Below, in pieces: positions 26,138 through 37,200 of a stretch of DNA of 64,000 bases. The notes below the pieces were generated by a model. It saw only the letters and a list, made by a program, of their open reading frames with translations, ran no database searches and had not been told where the DNA came from. The position numbers were made by a program, and so were the translations under genes. Numbering within the stretch: the stretch's first letter is position 1; the number at the start of each line of letters is the position of its first letter. This DNA comes from Gnetum montanum (taxonomy: Eukaryota > Streptophyta > Gnetopsida > Gnetales > Gnetaceae), in assembly GCA_015680685.1 (NCBI GenBank), contig MNCI01005567.1, positions 127,672-191,671 on the forward strand. Direction: 5' to 3'.

Positions 26138-26372
26138 TAAGATGGCCAGCTGTACAGCACCATCGCAGGAGCCTCCCAGATGCATGCTTTTTCGGCCGGC
26201 ACCTGCCCTACTGTGGGCGCTGGCGGTCATATTTTCGGCGGAGGCTTCAGCTTCACATGGCCTGACCACATGACACTATCTTGGACATGGTTCCGGTGAA
26301 CGCGTCAGGTGTGGTGCTTCGAAGGCAGCACATGGGTGAGAATGTGTTCTGGGCGCTCTGGGAAGGCAAGTG
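26138..26372 (+). pseudogene. Berberine-bridge-enzyme-like (FAD-linked oxidase) fragment
   Basis: Plus strand. The frame from 26,141 reads [17 protein letters not shown] and then [17 protein letters not shown]. This is the FAD-binding-4 signature of BBE-like oxidases, in which the CPTVG..GH..GGG loop cradles the flavin. After a stop and a frame change near 26,275 the family resumes as [12 protein letters not shown] and HMGENVFWALWEG, matching the usual VD..G....MGED.FWA.RGG region. Homology ends at about 26,372 and gives way to a Gly/Arg/Ser-rich stretch of no clear identity. Only about 75 residues of a protein normally over 500 are present. The flanking Cys/His used for bicovalent FAD linkage can be judged only partly: the loop Cys is present. 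Likely a dead gene fragment. Confidence 0.7.
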
Positions 26373-26749
26373 GTCGTGGCCAGATGGAAGCTCCGCCTCT
26401 GGCCGTGGATGCAGTCTCGGCCGCAGCCACAGTCAAGGTCGTGGCTTTGTGAGATATGGGAGATCTGTTGGTCATGGTCGCAGCAGAGGCCACGGTTCTA
26501 ACAGATCTGCGGTTTCACAGACAGATCTGCGGGTTAATTTTAGGCCCTTGTGGCCCTTCGCATTCTGGATCTGGGCGATCCACCCACGTCCTGCCCTCTG
26601 CGCAGAGCGCGCATCCCCCTCGGTCTCTGCCTCCTGTTTCGCACCTTCAGAGAACTCGATGATGTCTGCATCTACGCAGAACTCCAGCCTCCTCCTGCAT
26701 GATTTGTATTTCTATTTTACAAACGCCATAACCTTTTATACCATGACGT

Positions 26750-27165
26750 TATGGACAAAGTTGTGTTACACGTCAGCATTACACGTCAGCGTTACACATC
26801 AGCGTTATTCACAGAGTTGTGTTACGGAATTTTACACGTCAGCATCATACGCGTTGCGCACAAAATAGCGTTCCCGAAATGGGCCGTGGAAAAGTCAACG
26901 CTGATCAGCGTTACGCACAAAATATTAGCGTTCCCGATTTTCACTGGTATCGGCCAAACTACCGGCAGGACGGGTGATGCACTGATTTCGCCAACGGATG
27001 TGTGTTATCTCGGCCACAAGCAGAACCCACAACAAAAATAACACAGAAAAGAGCAATCCCAATGCAAATTTGGGTGGATTTTACCGTATAAAAGGAGGGG
27101 CAGTGCGGGCGAAAGCGCAAGGCCGTAGATACAAGCTCATGATCTGAATTGGAGAGAGAGGCAAC
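26750..27165 (+). promoter_or_regulatory. Probable promoter of the GH31 gene, with TATA box
   Basis: TATAAAA lies at 27,087-27,093, 73 bases upstream of the ATG, predicting a 5' UTR of about 45 bases. Upstream are three ACGTCAGC repeats (26,770, 26,783, 26,836) and one ACATCAGC variant (26,797). These contain TGACG-type cores recognised by bZIP/TGA factors in other plants. A perfect 16-bp palindrome AACGCTGATCAGCGTT is at 26,897-26,912, with nearby GCGTTACGCACAAAAT and GCGCACAAAATAGCGTTCCCG repeats. Regulatory roles are inferred from motif identity only. Confidence 0.55.
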
Positions 27166-29962
27166 ATGAAAAGAATGGAAGTAGTCCATAGAAATATGTT
27201 CGTAATTGCGCTTGCGATGTTCATGCTGAATAGCCTGGCAGAGGCGAGGCTTGGATACAGTGTGTCATCCGTGAACCAGTCCACGGGCGGTTGCCTGAGT
27301 TTTGCAGCCAATTTGCAGGTATCGCAGAACAACACCAACTCCAACGACGATAACAATAACAACAACGATCCGAGCCAGTACGCGCAGTACGGGGAAGACA
27401 TCAAAGAACTGACGGTGGAGGCGGCTTACGTCTCGCTGACGGCGCTGCGGGTGACCATCCGTGACGTTCCGGGGCAGCGGTGGCAGGTGCCGCAGAGCAT
27501 CGTGCCGCGGGTGACGAGCAACTGCACTCTCGGCACGGCCGCAGCATCATCGGCGTCTGACTTGGCCTTCAACTTCACGCAGCAGCCATTTGACTTCTGG
27601 ATCACGCGGCGCTCCACCGGAGAAGTACTCTTCGACACGCGCTCGTCCAACCTGGTGTTCAAGGACCAGTACCTGGAGCTCGGCACGGCCCTGCCGAACA
27701 ACTCCACTCTGTTCGGCCTCGCCGAGAGCACCCGCGAGACATTCCGCATCGGCGGGGACAACAAGCAGGCGGAGCACGTCATGTGGAACTCCGACATCCC
27801 CAGCCTGGCCGTGAACACGCAGACGTACGGCTCGCATCCGTTCTACCTCGACGTTCGGGCCGGCGGAACCACACACGGCGTGCTCTTGCTTAACAGCAAC
27901 GGCATGAAGATCAAGTACCAGGCGTCTTCGCTGACGTACACGGTTCTAGGCGGCATCCTGGACCTGTACTTCTTTGCCGGACCGACGCCGCTGTCCGTGG
28001 TTCAGCAGTACACGGAGCTCGTCGGACGCCCGGCCGCTCAACCGTACTGGGCATTTGGCTTCCACCAGTGCCGCTGGGGGTACTCCAACGTCTCCGACGT
28101 GGCCTCCGTCGTGAGCCGCTACATTGAGAACAAGATCCCGCTGGACGTCATCTGGAACGATCTTGACTACATGAACAACTACCGCGATTTCACGCTGGAT
28201 CCGCAGAACTACCCGCAGGCCACCTTCGGCGCGTTTCTATCCCAACTGCACGCCAGCGGCCGCCGGTGGGTGCCCATCGTGGACCCAGGCATTGCCGTCG
28301 ATGAGAACGACGCCTCTTACAAACGCGGCATCGAGGCCGACATCTTCATCAAGGAAGGCAACGGTAGCAGTAACAACTACCTCGGTCAGGTCTGGCCCGG
28401 GCCGACGTATTTCCCAGATTTTCTCAACCCCAAAACGCACCAGTGGTGGCAGAACGAGATCCAGCTGTTCCACGAAACCGTGCCCTTCGACGGGCTCTGG
28501 ATCGATATGAACGAGGTGTCGAATTTCTGCGGAGGGATCACCTGCAGACTGCCAACGCAGGGCACGTGCCCCGCCGTGGGCGCGCAGACGACGTGCTGCC
28601 TGAACTGCAGCAGCGACAACCCATCGCATTGGGACAACCCACCGTACAAGATCATCGGCAACCTCGGCGGGAAGACGGCGGCCACGAGCGCTGTGCACTA
28701 CGACGGCACGCTCGAGTACAACGCGCACAACATGTACGGCATGTCCGAGGCCATCGCCACGCACCGGGCACTTGCGAATGTGACTGGCAAACGGCCATTC
28801 GTGCTGTCGCGGTCCACGTTCGTGGGCGCTGGCGCTCACACGGCGCACTGGACCGGCGATAACGGCGCCAGCTTCAACGACCTGCGTTACTCCATCGGCA
28901 GCATTCTCAACTTCGGCCTCGTCGGCATACCCATGGTAAGTGAAAGCGACTAATATGCCCAACATAGCATTCTGTCCCATGTAGCTCTGCTGTGCTTAAT
29001 CTTAGAACTCGATTATACAGCTGATCTGATCTGTGCGTCTAAATCTACGCATTCTCTCATCCTAATACAAATTCTCCCGCGTTGCTGTATTAGGTCGGTG
29101 CTGACATTTGCGGCTTCACCGGCAACACCAACGAGGAGCTCTGCGCGCGCTGGATCCAGCTCGGTGCGTTTTACCCGTTCTGCCGCGCACACTCCACCAA
29201 GACCTCCATTCGGCAGGAGCTCTACCTGTGGCCCTCCGTCGCCACAGCGGCCCGCAACGCACTCAACCTGCGCTACCGCCTGCTGCCCTTCTTCTACACG
29301 CGTATGTACGAGGCACACGTCGCCGGATCCCCCATCGCCCGACCGCTCTTCTTCGCCTTTCCCAACGATACACAGACGCTGCTTGTGACAAGCAGCTCAT
29401 GATCGGCGAATCGTTGCTTGTTTCGCCGGTGGTGGATCAGGGTGCCACCACCGTGGACGCCTACATACCACGCGGCACCTGGTACAGCCTCAACAATCTC
29501 ACCGACTCCATCGATAGCTCCGGCTGCACCGTCACTCTGCAGGCACCCATCGACACTGTCAACGTCCATGTCCGAGACGGCAGCATCGTGCCGATGCAGG
29601 ACGCCGCGCTGACCACGGCGGAGGCCCGCAAGAGTTCGTTCTCTCTCATCGTGGCCCTCGGCGCTGGCCCCAACGCCAGTGCCCGCGGAGAGCTATTCCT
29701 GGACGACGGCGAGTCGTCCATGGACATGAGCGTAGCCAAGAACGTGTCTACCTTCGTCGCCTTCTCCGCCGTTGCCTCCTGCAAAACCGTCCAAGTCCGT
29801 TCGGAGGTCACCGAGGGCGACTTCGCTCTTTCGCAGGGGTGGCGCCTCACTAGCATCACCGTCCTGTCCCCCAAGTCCTCCCCGCGCCCGCCGGTCCTGC
29901 AATCGGCAAACCTGTCCCTCCCTATCGGCTCTAACTTCCAAATCCAAGTTCCTTCCGCTTAG
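27166..29962 (+). CDS. XYL1-like: GH31 alpha-xylosidase/alpha-glucosidase, two exons, with a one-base frameshift
   Basis: Exon 1 is 27,166-28,935 and exon 2 is 29,094-29,962. The protein begins with a signal peptide (basic start, then [16 protein letters not shown]), so it should be secreted to the cell wall. There an XYL1-type enzyme removes xylose from xyloglucan oligosaccharides; related members act as acid alpha-glucosidases. Visible motifs: [26 protein letters not shown], the GH31 nucleophile signature GLWIDMNE (Asp447), HWTGDNGA with the predicted acid/base Asp565, and GADICGF directly after the intron. Conserved C-terminal beta domains follow ([10 protein letters not shown]-like, LFLDDGES). 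Near 29,379-29,384 one base is missing: the incoming frame ends at TGA 29,400, about 692 residues, while the family's frame continues intact to TAG at 29,960. With the frame rejoined the length would be about 879, against about 915 in Arabidopsis XYL1. Coding GC is far above the surroundings. Alpha-xylosidase versus alpha-glucosidase is not decided. Confidence 0.9.
28936..29093 (+). other. Intron of the GH31 gene
   Basis: 158 bases, phase 0, donor GTAAGT after the codon for Met590 and acceptor TTAG before GTCGGTGCTGAC. It splits the conserved [11 protein letters not shown] motif. The intron is AT-rich relative to the exons. Confidence 0.93.
29379..29384 (+). other. Apparent one-base deletion in GH31 exon 2
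   Basis: Up to FPNDTQTL the reading frame is that of exon 1. From CDKQLMIGE onward it is shifted by one base. Family spacing between these two motifs is kept if a single base is missing. Either a recent inactivating mutation or an assembly error. Confidence 0.8.
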
Positions 29963-30480
29963 ACTAACTTCACGGTGCCACTATGCAATTTGGGGAGACC
30001 TTATAAAACATGTATAATGATAGAGACATATACATATTGAGATAATATAATTCAAAGTATTCAACATACATTTTGGTAAAATCCTATCGCTACGGTTAAC
30101 ATCGGTAGCCGTCTTTGTTCAATGTTCATCGCAGACCATTTTCGCATCGATAGGAAAGAGCATGATATTTCTAGTGGAGAGCATGATATTTCTAGTGGAG
30201 CAGTGGTACACAAATCTGGCAGAAATCGCAGACAATTTCGCATGCGTGGATGGCCAATAACAAAAGAAAGAAGCATCCTTTTCGGAAACATAAGATTCGC
30301 TGTAATCAGTAGTACAAATCATATGAAGAAAGAATATGATAGTCGGAAATAAAAAGAAGAGCTCCTTTGTAGAACTATGCTAAATAAGATTACTTACACT
30401 AGAGCCTCTATCACTTATAAATCTGAACCACTATCACTTATAACTTTAGAGCCTCTATCACTTATAAATCTGAACCAAGG
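29963..30480. other. 3' flank of the GH31 gene, small tandem duplications
   Basis: AT-rich 3' sequence with a possible polyadenylation region at about 30,000-30,050. A 21-bp unit GAGCATGATATTTCTAGTG is duplicated at about 30,159-30,200, and a ~30-bp unit (AGAGCCTCTATCACTTATAAATC) recurs at about 30,401 and 30,449. No gene. Confidence 0.5.
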
Positions 30481-32358
30481 GTGCAAAAGATATATCAATT
30501 GATTAATCTCTAACTAAAACTTTATAGCTTGAGATATAATTTGGAAATGGATAAGGTAGAAGTTTTGTGATTTCTTTGCAATAGTGAGATGATAAATATT
30601 TGAATATTTTATTTTCTAAAAAATGATATTGCATCTACACTTCTAAATATGAAAGAGAACAAGGTTTCATAATATTTCAAAGAAACTTGAAATTCATGAA
30701 AGTAATAGGTAAAAATCCAAAAAAACTTCATGTTGAGATAGTTGATAATTTGAAATAACTTTGCATGCCCAGATCCAAGTGTGTTGAACAAAAGGACATA
30801 TCTAAAAGGCATGAAAAAGTCATCTATAACTTTATAAAGGGTAAACAAGGGTATGAACCCTAAGATATTCAAGGCATTTGCTAATAGGTAAACCTTGGTG
30901 AAGGAGACATCAAAGAAATTGTTTAATTTTAGGTAGAGTAGGAAGCTTCTATATTCTCTTATAGGTGGATATCCATTTTTTTTTTTGATTCTTAATTGTG
31001 CTAGAATCTATTGTAGTAATTAACAACAATAGAGAAATGCAAATGTTGAAATGGAACATGTCCCTTATAAAACAAAAGTTTCAATCCATTAGTCCAATTT
31101 TGTACTAAGGCATCCAATTATAAATAGTGGTGAATAAAATTATAAATTTGATTAAACCAATGATGCACAAATGTAGATATCTTATACAAATTATCAAACA
31201 TTTTCCAAGAAATCCATTGATCAATAAGATGTAGACAATTAAGAGAAATCACTCCATTCTAAAACCAAGTAGCCACATGAGAATATGTAGTAGCAAGAGA
31301 AGCAAATGAAAGAGGTAACTACCATGGAGAAAGCTTAAAAAGAAGAGTAAGATTGATTTAAACATTAGTCTAATCTATATAATTATGTAATACCTGCCAA
31401 TTCCTCTAAATGCTTTTGAAGACATGAGATCCATCAATGATAATTATATAAGGAGAAAGAATCCAATTAGCATAGTAGATATGTTTCCAAAATGACTTTT
31501 TTTTTTTGAGGAAAATGCTTATTGTAGCCTTAGCTAGAGGAGAGTTCAAGTAGTGTCAAGAGCATCCAAATATTGAAATAACCACTTTGCCATCAAAGTA
31601 AGCTCTTTTTTGAAAGAATTTAAAATATCTAAAGTACTCTTTTTCTTAGGGAGAGTAACAATATCCCAAGAAACCCAGTGAAAATATTTTTGAGGATCTT
31701 TAGAAGACCACATAAAATCTCGAAATAACTGTTCCAACTTCTAATAAGCAACTTAAGAGAAAGCCCAACACGAAGAATAATACATGAGTAGAAGCACAAA
31801 TAGATTTGCAAACTAGATACTTACCTGCAAAAGGAATAGGTTTTGTCTTCCAATAATTAATTTTCTTTTGAATATAAGATACCACTTAATCCCAAAGAGT
31901 TCAAGTAGATCCTTTAAAATGAAAGAAAATTTCCAAAATCTTAATGATATCTAGAAACTAGAAACTATAAATTTTTATTACATAGAGGAAATCACAAAAG
32001 ATTTGTTGGATAGTCACAATACCTCAACATAGTTTTAAAGAAAGTTAAAAAATATCATTGATGTGATGCCCTAAGTAAATAGGGTCAATTTGAAAAAAAA
32101 AATAATCAGTAGATAATAATTAATAGAATAATTCAATCAAATGTGAGCTAAAGATGGAAAAAATATAAAAAATTTGTTTCTCATCTTCTATGCTTTATTT
32201 ACACAATCTGTAAATATGCTCGTCTCTTGCTAAATTGAACCAATGACCTATCTCAATAAGGAGATGATGAGAGCTCATTCTTACTCTAGTAATTTGATTT
32301 CTTAAATGAATGGAAATAACTGAGAATAAATACTATTGAGTACTAGATAACAAACCTC
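30480..32358 (-). mobile_element. LINE retrotransposon, 3' half (minus strand), degenerate
   Basis: Minus-strand remains of the C-terminal part of LINE ORF2. At 31,885-31,546 are the typical post-RT motifs: a KKINYWKTKPIPFAGKYLV segment, then FRDFMWSS...HWVSWDIVTLPKK and LMAKWLFQYL. At 31,270-31,000 is the zf-RVT-like region (LIDQWISWKMFDNLYKI, WTNGLKLLFYKGHVPFQHLHF). Near 30,780 is a C-terminal histidine/cysteine segment in a different frame. Stops and frame changes are common. The copy is interrupted at 32,358 by the LTR element and continues at 51,396. The 3' end is not sharply defined; T-runs near 30,970 and 31,500 on the plus strand are candidate poly(A) remnants. Confidence 0.75.
32354..32358. 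repeat. Target site duplication (left), ACCTC
   Basis: ACCTC directly precedes the TG of the 5' LTR and recurs at 51,396-51,400 directly after the CA of the 3' LTR. Confidence 0.93.
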
Positions 32359-33860
32359 TGAAACACCCTAAATTTTTAGGGCATCCTTGCTTCACCAGGC
32401 CTTTGCAATTCAAGCAGCATCATGTCACTTCGGCAAGAAGTGGGTGTTTTGGCTTTAGGCTATTCAGTTTGGCAAATTTTCTAGCTGGGTAATTCATCCA
32501 GCTGACAGCCTACACAAAAATAATGCGGAGAGTTGTCAGCGGTGCTCAAAATGCGCAAAACAGTTTGGCAAGTTTTCTAGTCAAGGAGTTTGCTGTGCAA
32601 CACCACGCTATATAGCGTAGTAGGCTTCGGGAGATAGTTGTTCAAACAGTCAACCGTAAATTGTTGCAAGACAAGATGCTATGCTATGCCATGCTACGCA
32701 GCGTAGCACAGCATAGCGAGAGCAAGATAGGAAGGCTCAGCTTACTTAGTGATTTCAAATGCACTAAGTTAGCACCTCTGGCCTTCGAAAATAGTTGCTT
32801 TGCTCGACTCCAAGTTCTTCAGCAATGGCTCCTTCACCAGAAAGCGGCAAACTTAGCAAAAAGTAGGTCATGTTGGTTGCTACGCTACGCTATGCTACAT
32901 AGTGTAGCACAACATAGCAACTCTACATGGTGTAGCAAGTTGCTACGCTACACCCACATGCTACGCTACAAAGCATGGCATGACGTAGCAGGTAGCTACG
33001 CCACATCAATGAACTTCACCTAATTGCATCATTGGCACACATCTCCAAGCTCTGAAGGTGTAATTACAACGTGGCAGGTTCACAATTATAGCATGGTAGG
33101 CTTGTCCAACGGTCAGGCATGTCCAACGATCATGGACGCCCATGCAGCATAGACAAGTCAGCATAGGCCCAGGACACGTGGCATCCAAACTACATCTTTT
33201 GCATGCCTTTGGTCCTATAAATACCCCAATGAGCAATTCTTAGGAGGATCCTTTCGAACTTGGTCGGCTAGCTAGGGAACTGGTTAGCAAGTAAGCAAGA
33301 AAGTTAACGGTGTAATTCTGAGCATTGTAAACATCTTGTTTGACACTGTAAATAGTTAACACTCCCATTTGGCCTTTTGTTCTGCTCTTTCTTACTATCA
33401 TCATAGCGTTTTGCACTGTTGACTCTCGAGTCCGCGTTCAAGCATACAGCTACCTTACTCTAAACGTCTTGGTTACTCTTAGGATCCCTACGTCCCTCAG
33501 CATTGTGCAACCAATTGTATCCACCTTGATAGAGTGAAGCCACATTCTTGAAGTGGTGTAATTTTCTAACTACATTTTCTGCTTTCTTGCTTATCTTTTC
33601 ATACTTATCATTGCATTTTACATATTTTTCTGTTCTTGTTACGTTTAAAAATTATTCTATGTTGCAAATCCCATTTTCAAATTATCTGTTTGCAAAAGGT
33701 TATATTAACACCAACTAAGTCCATATATGATTGACCAGATCGTTTAGGGCACCCCGTTTCTATTTTATCCAGCACGACCCTCACGTGGATTCGGGGTTAA
33801 GACTGTCACGATCGATGACCTCTTAGTGTTTTCCAACCACCGATGTTTTCAGTTGCAACA
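32359..33860 (+). repeat. 5' LTR (1,502 bp)
   Basis: Begins TGAAACACCCTAAATTTTTA and ends AGTTGCAACA. It contains a TATA box (TATAAATA, 33,216-33,223), so U3 is about 860 bases. U3 carries several GCTACGCTA/TAGCGTAGC inverted repeats, for example around 32,677-32,720 and 32,880-32,930. It lacks about 230 bases present in the 3' LTR. Confidence 0.95.
33216..33223 (+). promoter_or_regulatory. TATA box of the 5' LTR
   Basis: TATAAATA followed by CCCCAATGAG. The matching box in the 3' LTR is at 50,765-50,772. It would place the element's transcription start near 33,250. Confidence 0.75.
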
Positions 33861-33866
33861 ATTTTC

Positions 33867-33883
33867 TAGTGCTAGAAGGAGGG
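33867..33883 (+). promoter_or_regulatory. Possible primer-binding site
   Basis: Six bases after the 5' LTR lies TAGTGCTAGAAGGAGGG. Primer sites normally begin TGG, the complement of the tRNA CCA end. Here the second base reads A, which one G-to-A transition would explain. I could not assign the tRNA. Confidence 0.35.
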
Positions 33884-34229
33884 CCTTTTTAGTGCCCTTT
33901 ACGGTAGTCCTGTAAGCGTTCTACACCCTGACATGCGTTAGCGTAAGCGGTGTAGACCGGTCGCTTCGACGGTTCATCTGGAACCCTGCAGGACATAAAG
34001 CCTCTGATTACCAGTTGACTTGCCTGTTTTACGATAGTCTTGCACACGTTCTATACCCTATCACGCACTAGTGTAAACATGACACCCTTTTGTAGTTGTT
34101 TACGCATTGTGTGGTACAGATTAGTCGCTCCAACGATTCCTTCAGAATCTGGCAAGACATAAAGCCTTTTTGATTGCTTCTCGATTTCCTTGCTTTTTCT
34201 CATTTGCAAAATAGTTTAGCTTCGTAACA

Positions 34230-37200
34230 ATGGCTTCCTCAAGCACTGTTGCTAATACCTTCAACGTTGAGATTCCCATCACAGTTCAAGGCATCACAGG
34301 TGCTGAACAACCACTCAACCCGATGCTGGAAACACGTCGATCCCTCAGGATCTAAAACCAAGGACCTAAGGGCTTGGCCCAGTAGCATGAATGCTATAAC
34401 TTCCTCTGTGCAAAGGTGCAGGAAAATCTACCCTTGGATGTGCACGAACTCGAAGACAAACGTATCTTTGAGTTTGCTTACTGTGATGGAAAGGAGTTTG
34501 TTCCCACTCCTGACGCTTCCATCCCTTTGACACAGACGAATCAATGGCTTCTAGACTAGCTGATCTAGTTTGTTAGACTTAGGGAGTAGCAGGACACAAC
34601 GTCTAACCATGATGATGCCTTCCAAGATGGATAGGAGGAACTTGATTTCCAATTCGACGATGGAGGTCAAACTAATCCTGCTACAGTACCTCCTACCTAG
34701 TCTTTCTGGACCAACCTGCTATTTATCGTTGCTCCCTTCATAATGACACTTACGCTTTTGCAACCCACGATTACATCTGCTATGGGTAGCCATGTCAACT
34801 CCTCGGTGTATCAACACCCCTTTTCCCTTGTTTTGTTTTCAGCCATGATTCCTTTACAAACTATTCATCAGTCCATTACTGCAGTGCATCACACGCAAAT
34901 CACAGCTACTCTGCCACATGTTCACACTGTACCTACTTCACAGTCGCATGAAACATCCTCCTCGATTCCCACATTCACACTTGTCCCACCATCAGCGGCA
35001 GGCCCAGGCCTGTTAATGTGGTGGATCCCATTCACTGTTCCCCTTGCTATGCTACCATTGCAGATGTCTCACATTCGCCATTAGGCATACCAAATGCCAC
35101 AAACAATACTACACAGTGTAGGGATCTGGTCTGTTCTGCCAGCCATGCAAATGGTCTACCTCGTAGTGCAACCCTCGGTTGTTGCTACAACGGCACCACC
35201 TATTAGTTGGTGGACACCACAAGCAACACAGTTCGCTGGGGCCACCCCAACAGCACCATCAGTGGGTTACACTGCCACCCCTACTACCCCATAGATGGGA
35301 GCTGCCCCAGTAGTTCCCAATTGTCTACGACGTCCTAGGGTCTAGACCAAGCATTCCAGCTCATCCAAACCATCATTGAGGAAATAAAATGCCTCAAGGC
35401 TATCGGGTTTGACATAGTACAAGTCATGGACTTTTACCAGGAAAATCAGCCCTGTAATCCTTGCACTAACGCTACCCCTAGGGGTGTCCCTCCCACCATT
35501 CACGAAATACAATGGGGAGGGAGATCCCAATGCACATCTTGTTATCTTTAGGTCTGAATCCCTTCTGTTGCAACAATGGCCACACATAATTATCTGTGTT
35601 TTTGCTATGTCCCTGGCTGAGAAAGCCTTGGATTGGTACCACACATTGCCACGCTCATCTATTTCAACTCTAGAGGAGCTTTTGACCCAGTTCGTGACAC
35701 ACTTCAAGTATAACTTGAAGCCATAAATCACATTGGATCAGTTAATGAGCATGAAGTAGGATCCTCTGGAGTCGGTCCAAAAGTTCATCCAGCGTTGGAG
35801 CACAACCCTTAATGAAATCTGCGAGCCCATTGCAGAGGCCCACTTGCTAGCCATCTTTAAGGGCATAGTGAATAACTTCATCAATTCTAAACTGTACTAC
35901 CTTGCTCCTCACACTCCTAGTCAAGCCTTCACTCAGACTAAGAGCATACAAGATGCGGCCGAGGTGAGCAAAGACCTGACCTACATTGCTTACAAGAATA
36001 ACTTTGCAAAGAAGGACAAGGATAAGGCCCCAATAGCCATAGTGGCTACTGTGGCGACCGAAGCCAAGCCCAAACCTAATAACAACAATAACAAGAACAA
36101 CAAGAAACTAGCCGCACCCATAGCTAATCCTGTGCCCAAGCAGGGTTATGCATCGCAAGCTACCATACCTACGCCCGAGACATCTACACAACCCAAACCG
36201 AACTTTGCGTGTAAAGATCACTCTAAGTATACCTCATTTCCTCTTAGGCCTTTAGAACTTCTGAAGTAGCTACTGGCAGCGGGGCATATCCAACACAAGT
36301 GGATGTTAGAAGAGGGAGTCAGGAAACACCAACGCTACTGCGAGCTTTTTAGAAACCCCTCCTTGGCCTTGACCAATGAGCCTCTAGTTCCTAAGGGTTT
36401 CAGGTTGGATCGATTCTATGACTATCACCAATAGTGTGGTCACAATACAGATTACTGTTTGGTGTTGCAGGATGACATCCAAATGATGATTGATTAGGGA
36501 AAACTGGTGTTGGACAAAAGCAACCCAGTACATCCTGAAAATCAATCCCTACACATTTACATAGACCTCCTCAATGCCAACAATGCCAGTTATGTCATCA
36601 ACACCATTAGTATTGACAGTGATCCTAGGCCGCTTGTGGTCCGCATGCCTCAACGTAGCCCACCAACACCATGAGCAGCTAATCAAAGCTTGCAGCAACT
36701 GTTTATCATGAGGGTTCCTCCTTGGGCATCTTGCCTCGTGCCATTTGTTAGCAGAACCACGCCACCCTGCTTGCTAACACTGTTAGCTCCATTTGTCATT
36801 AGGGGACCAACTTCTTCAACAACCCCCATCTCGCACAAGGCAGTCGCATAGCCTTCTCGCCCTAGAAAACGAGAAGTGCATTTCACAGGTGAGACGTCGA
36901 AGGGAAATACCACCCCAGGTATTTCCAAGCCCACGTCTTCACCCCCTGCATCTACACCCTCTTCACCAAAGAGGGATGTTGCTAGAACCACACAGTCCAT
37001 ACCACCTTGCCAAAAAGGGTCTAAACCCAGATCCAAAATCGCCCCTCCTCGAGAAATTTGTCTTCTAGGACGAATAGAAGAGGAGAAAGGTGGTAAATAG
37101 GGGGGTGGCCAAGACCTTCTGGAAGTCCTCTCTTAGGTCAAACAAGATCTGAAGCAAAAGAACACTATGTTGAGCTTGTACGACCTAATCATGACATCCA

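Noticed and set aside
26373-26868. Continuation of the plus frame after the BBE-like fragment as a 195-residue gene
   Set aside because: Beyond 26,372 it is Gly/Arg/Ser-rich and then hydrophobic without any family pattern; it starts without ATG and runs into the promoter repeats.
28237-28980. 247-codon open frame on the minus strand across GH31 exon 1
   Set aside because: It mirrors GC-rich coding sequence on the opposite strand. The plus frame has signal peptide, family motifs and catalytic residues; the minus frame has none.
35342-35731. 129-codon minus frame over gag
   Set aside because: It is the shadow of the gag core, whose plus-strand motifs are clear.
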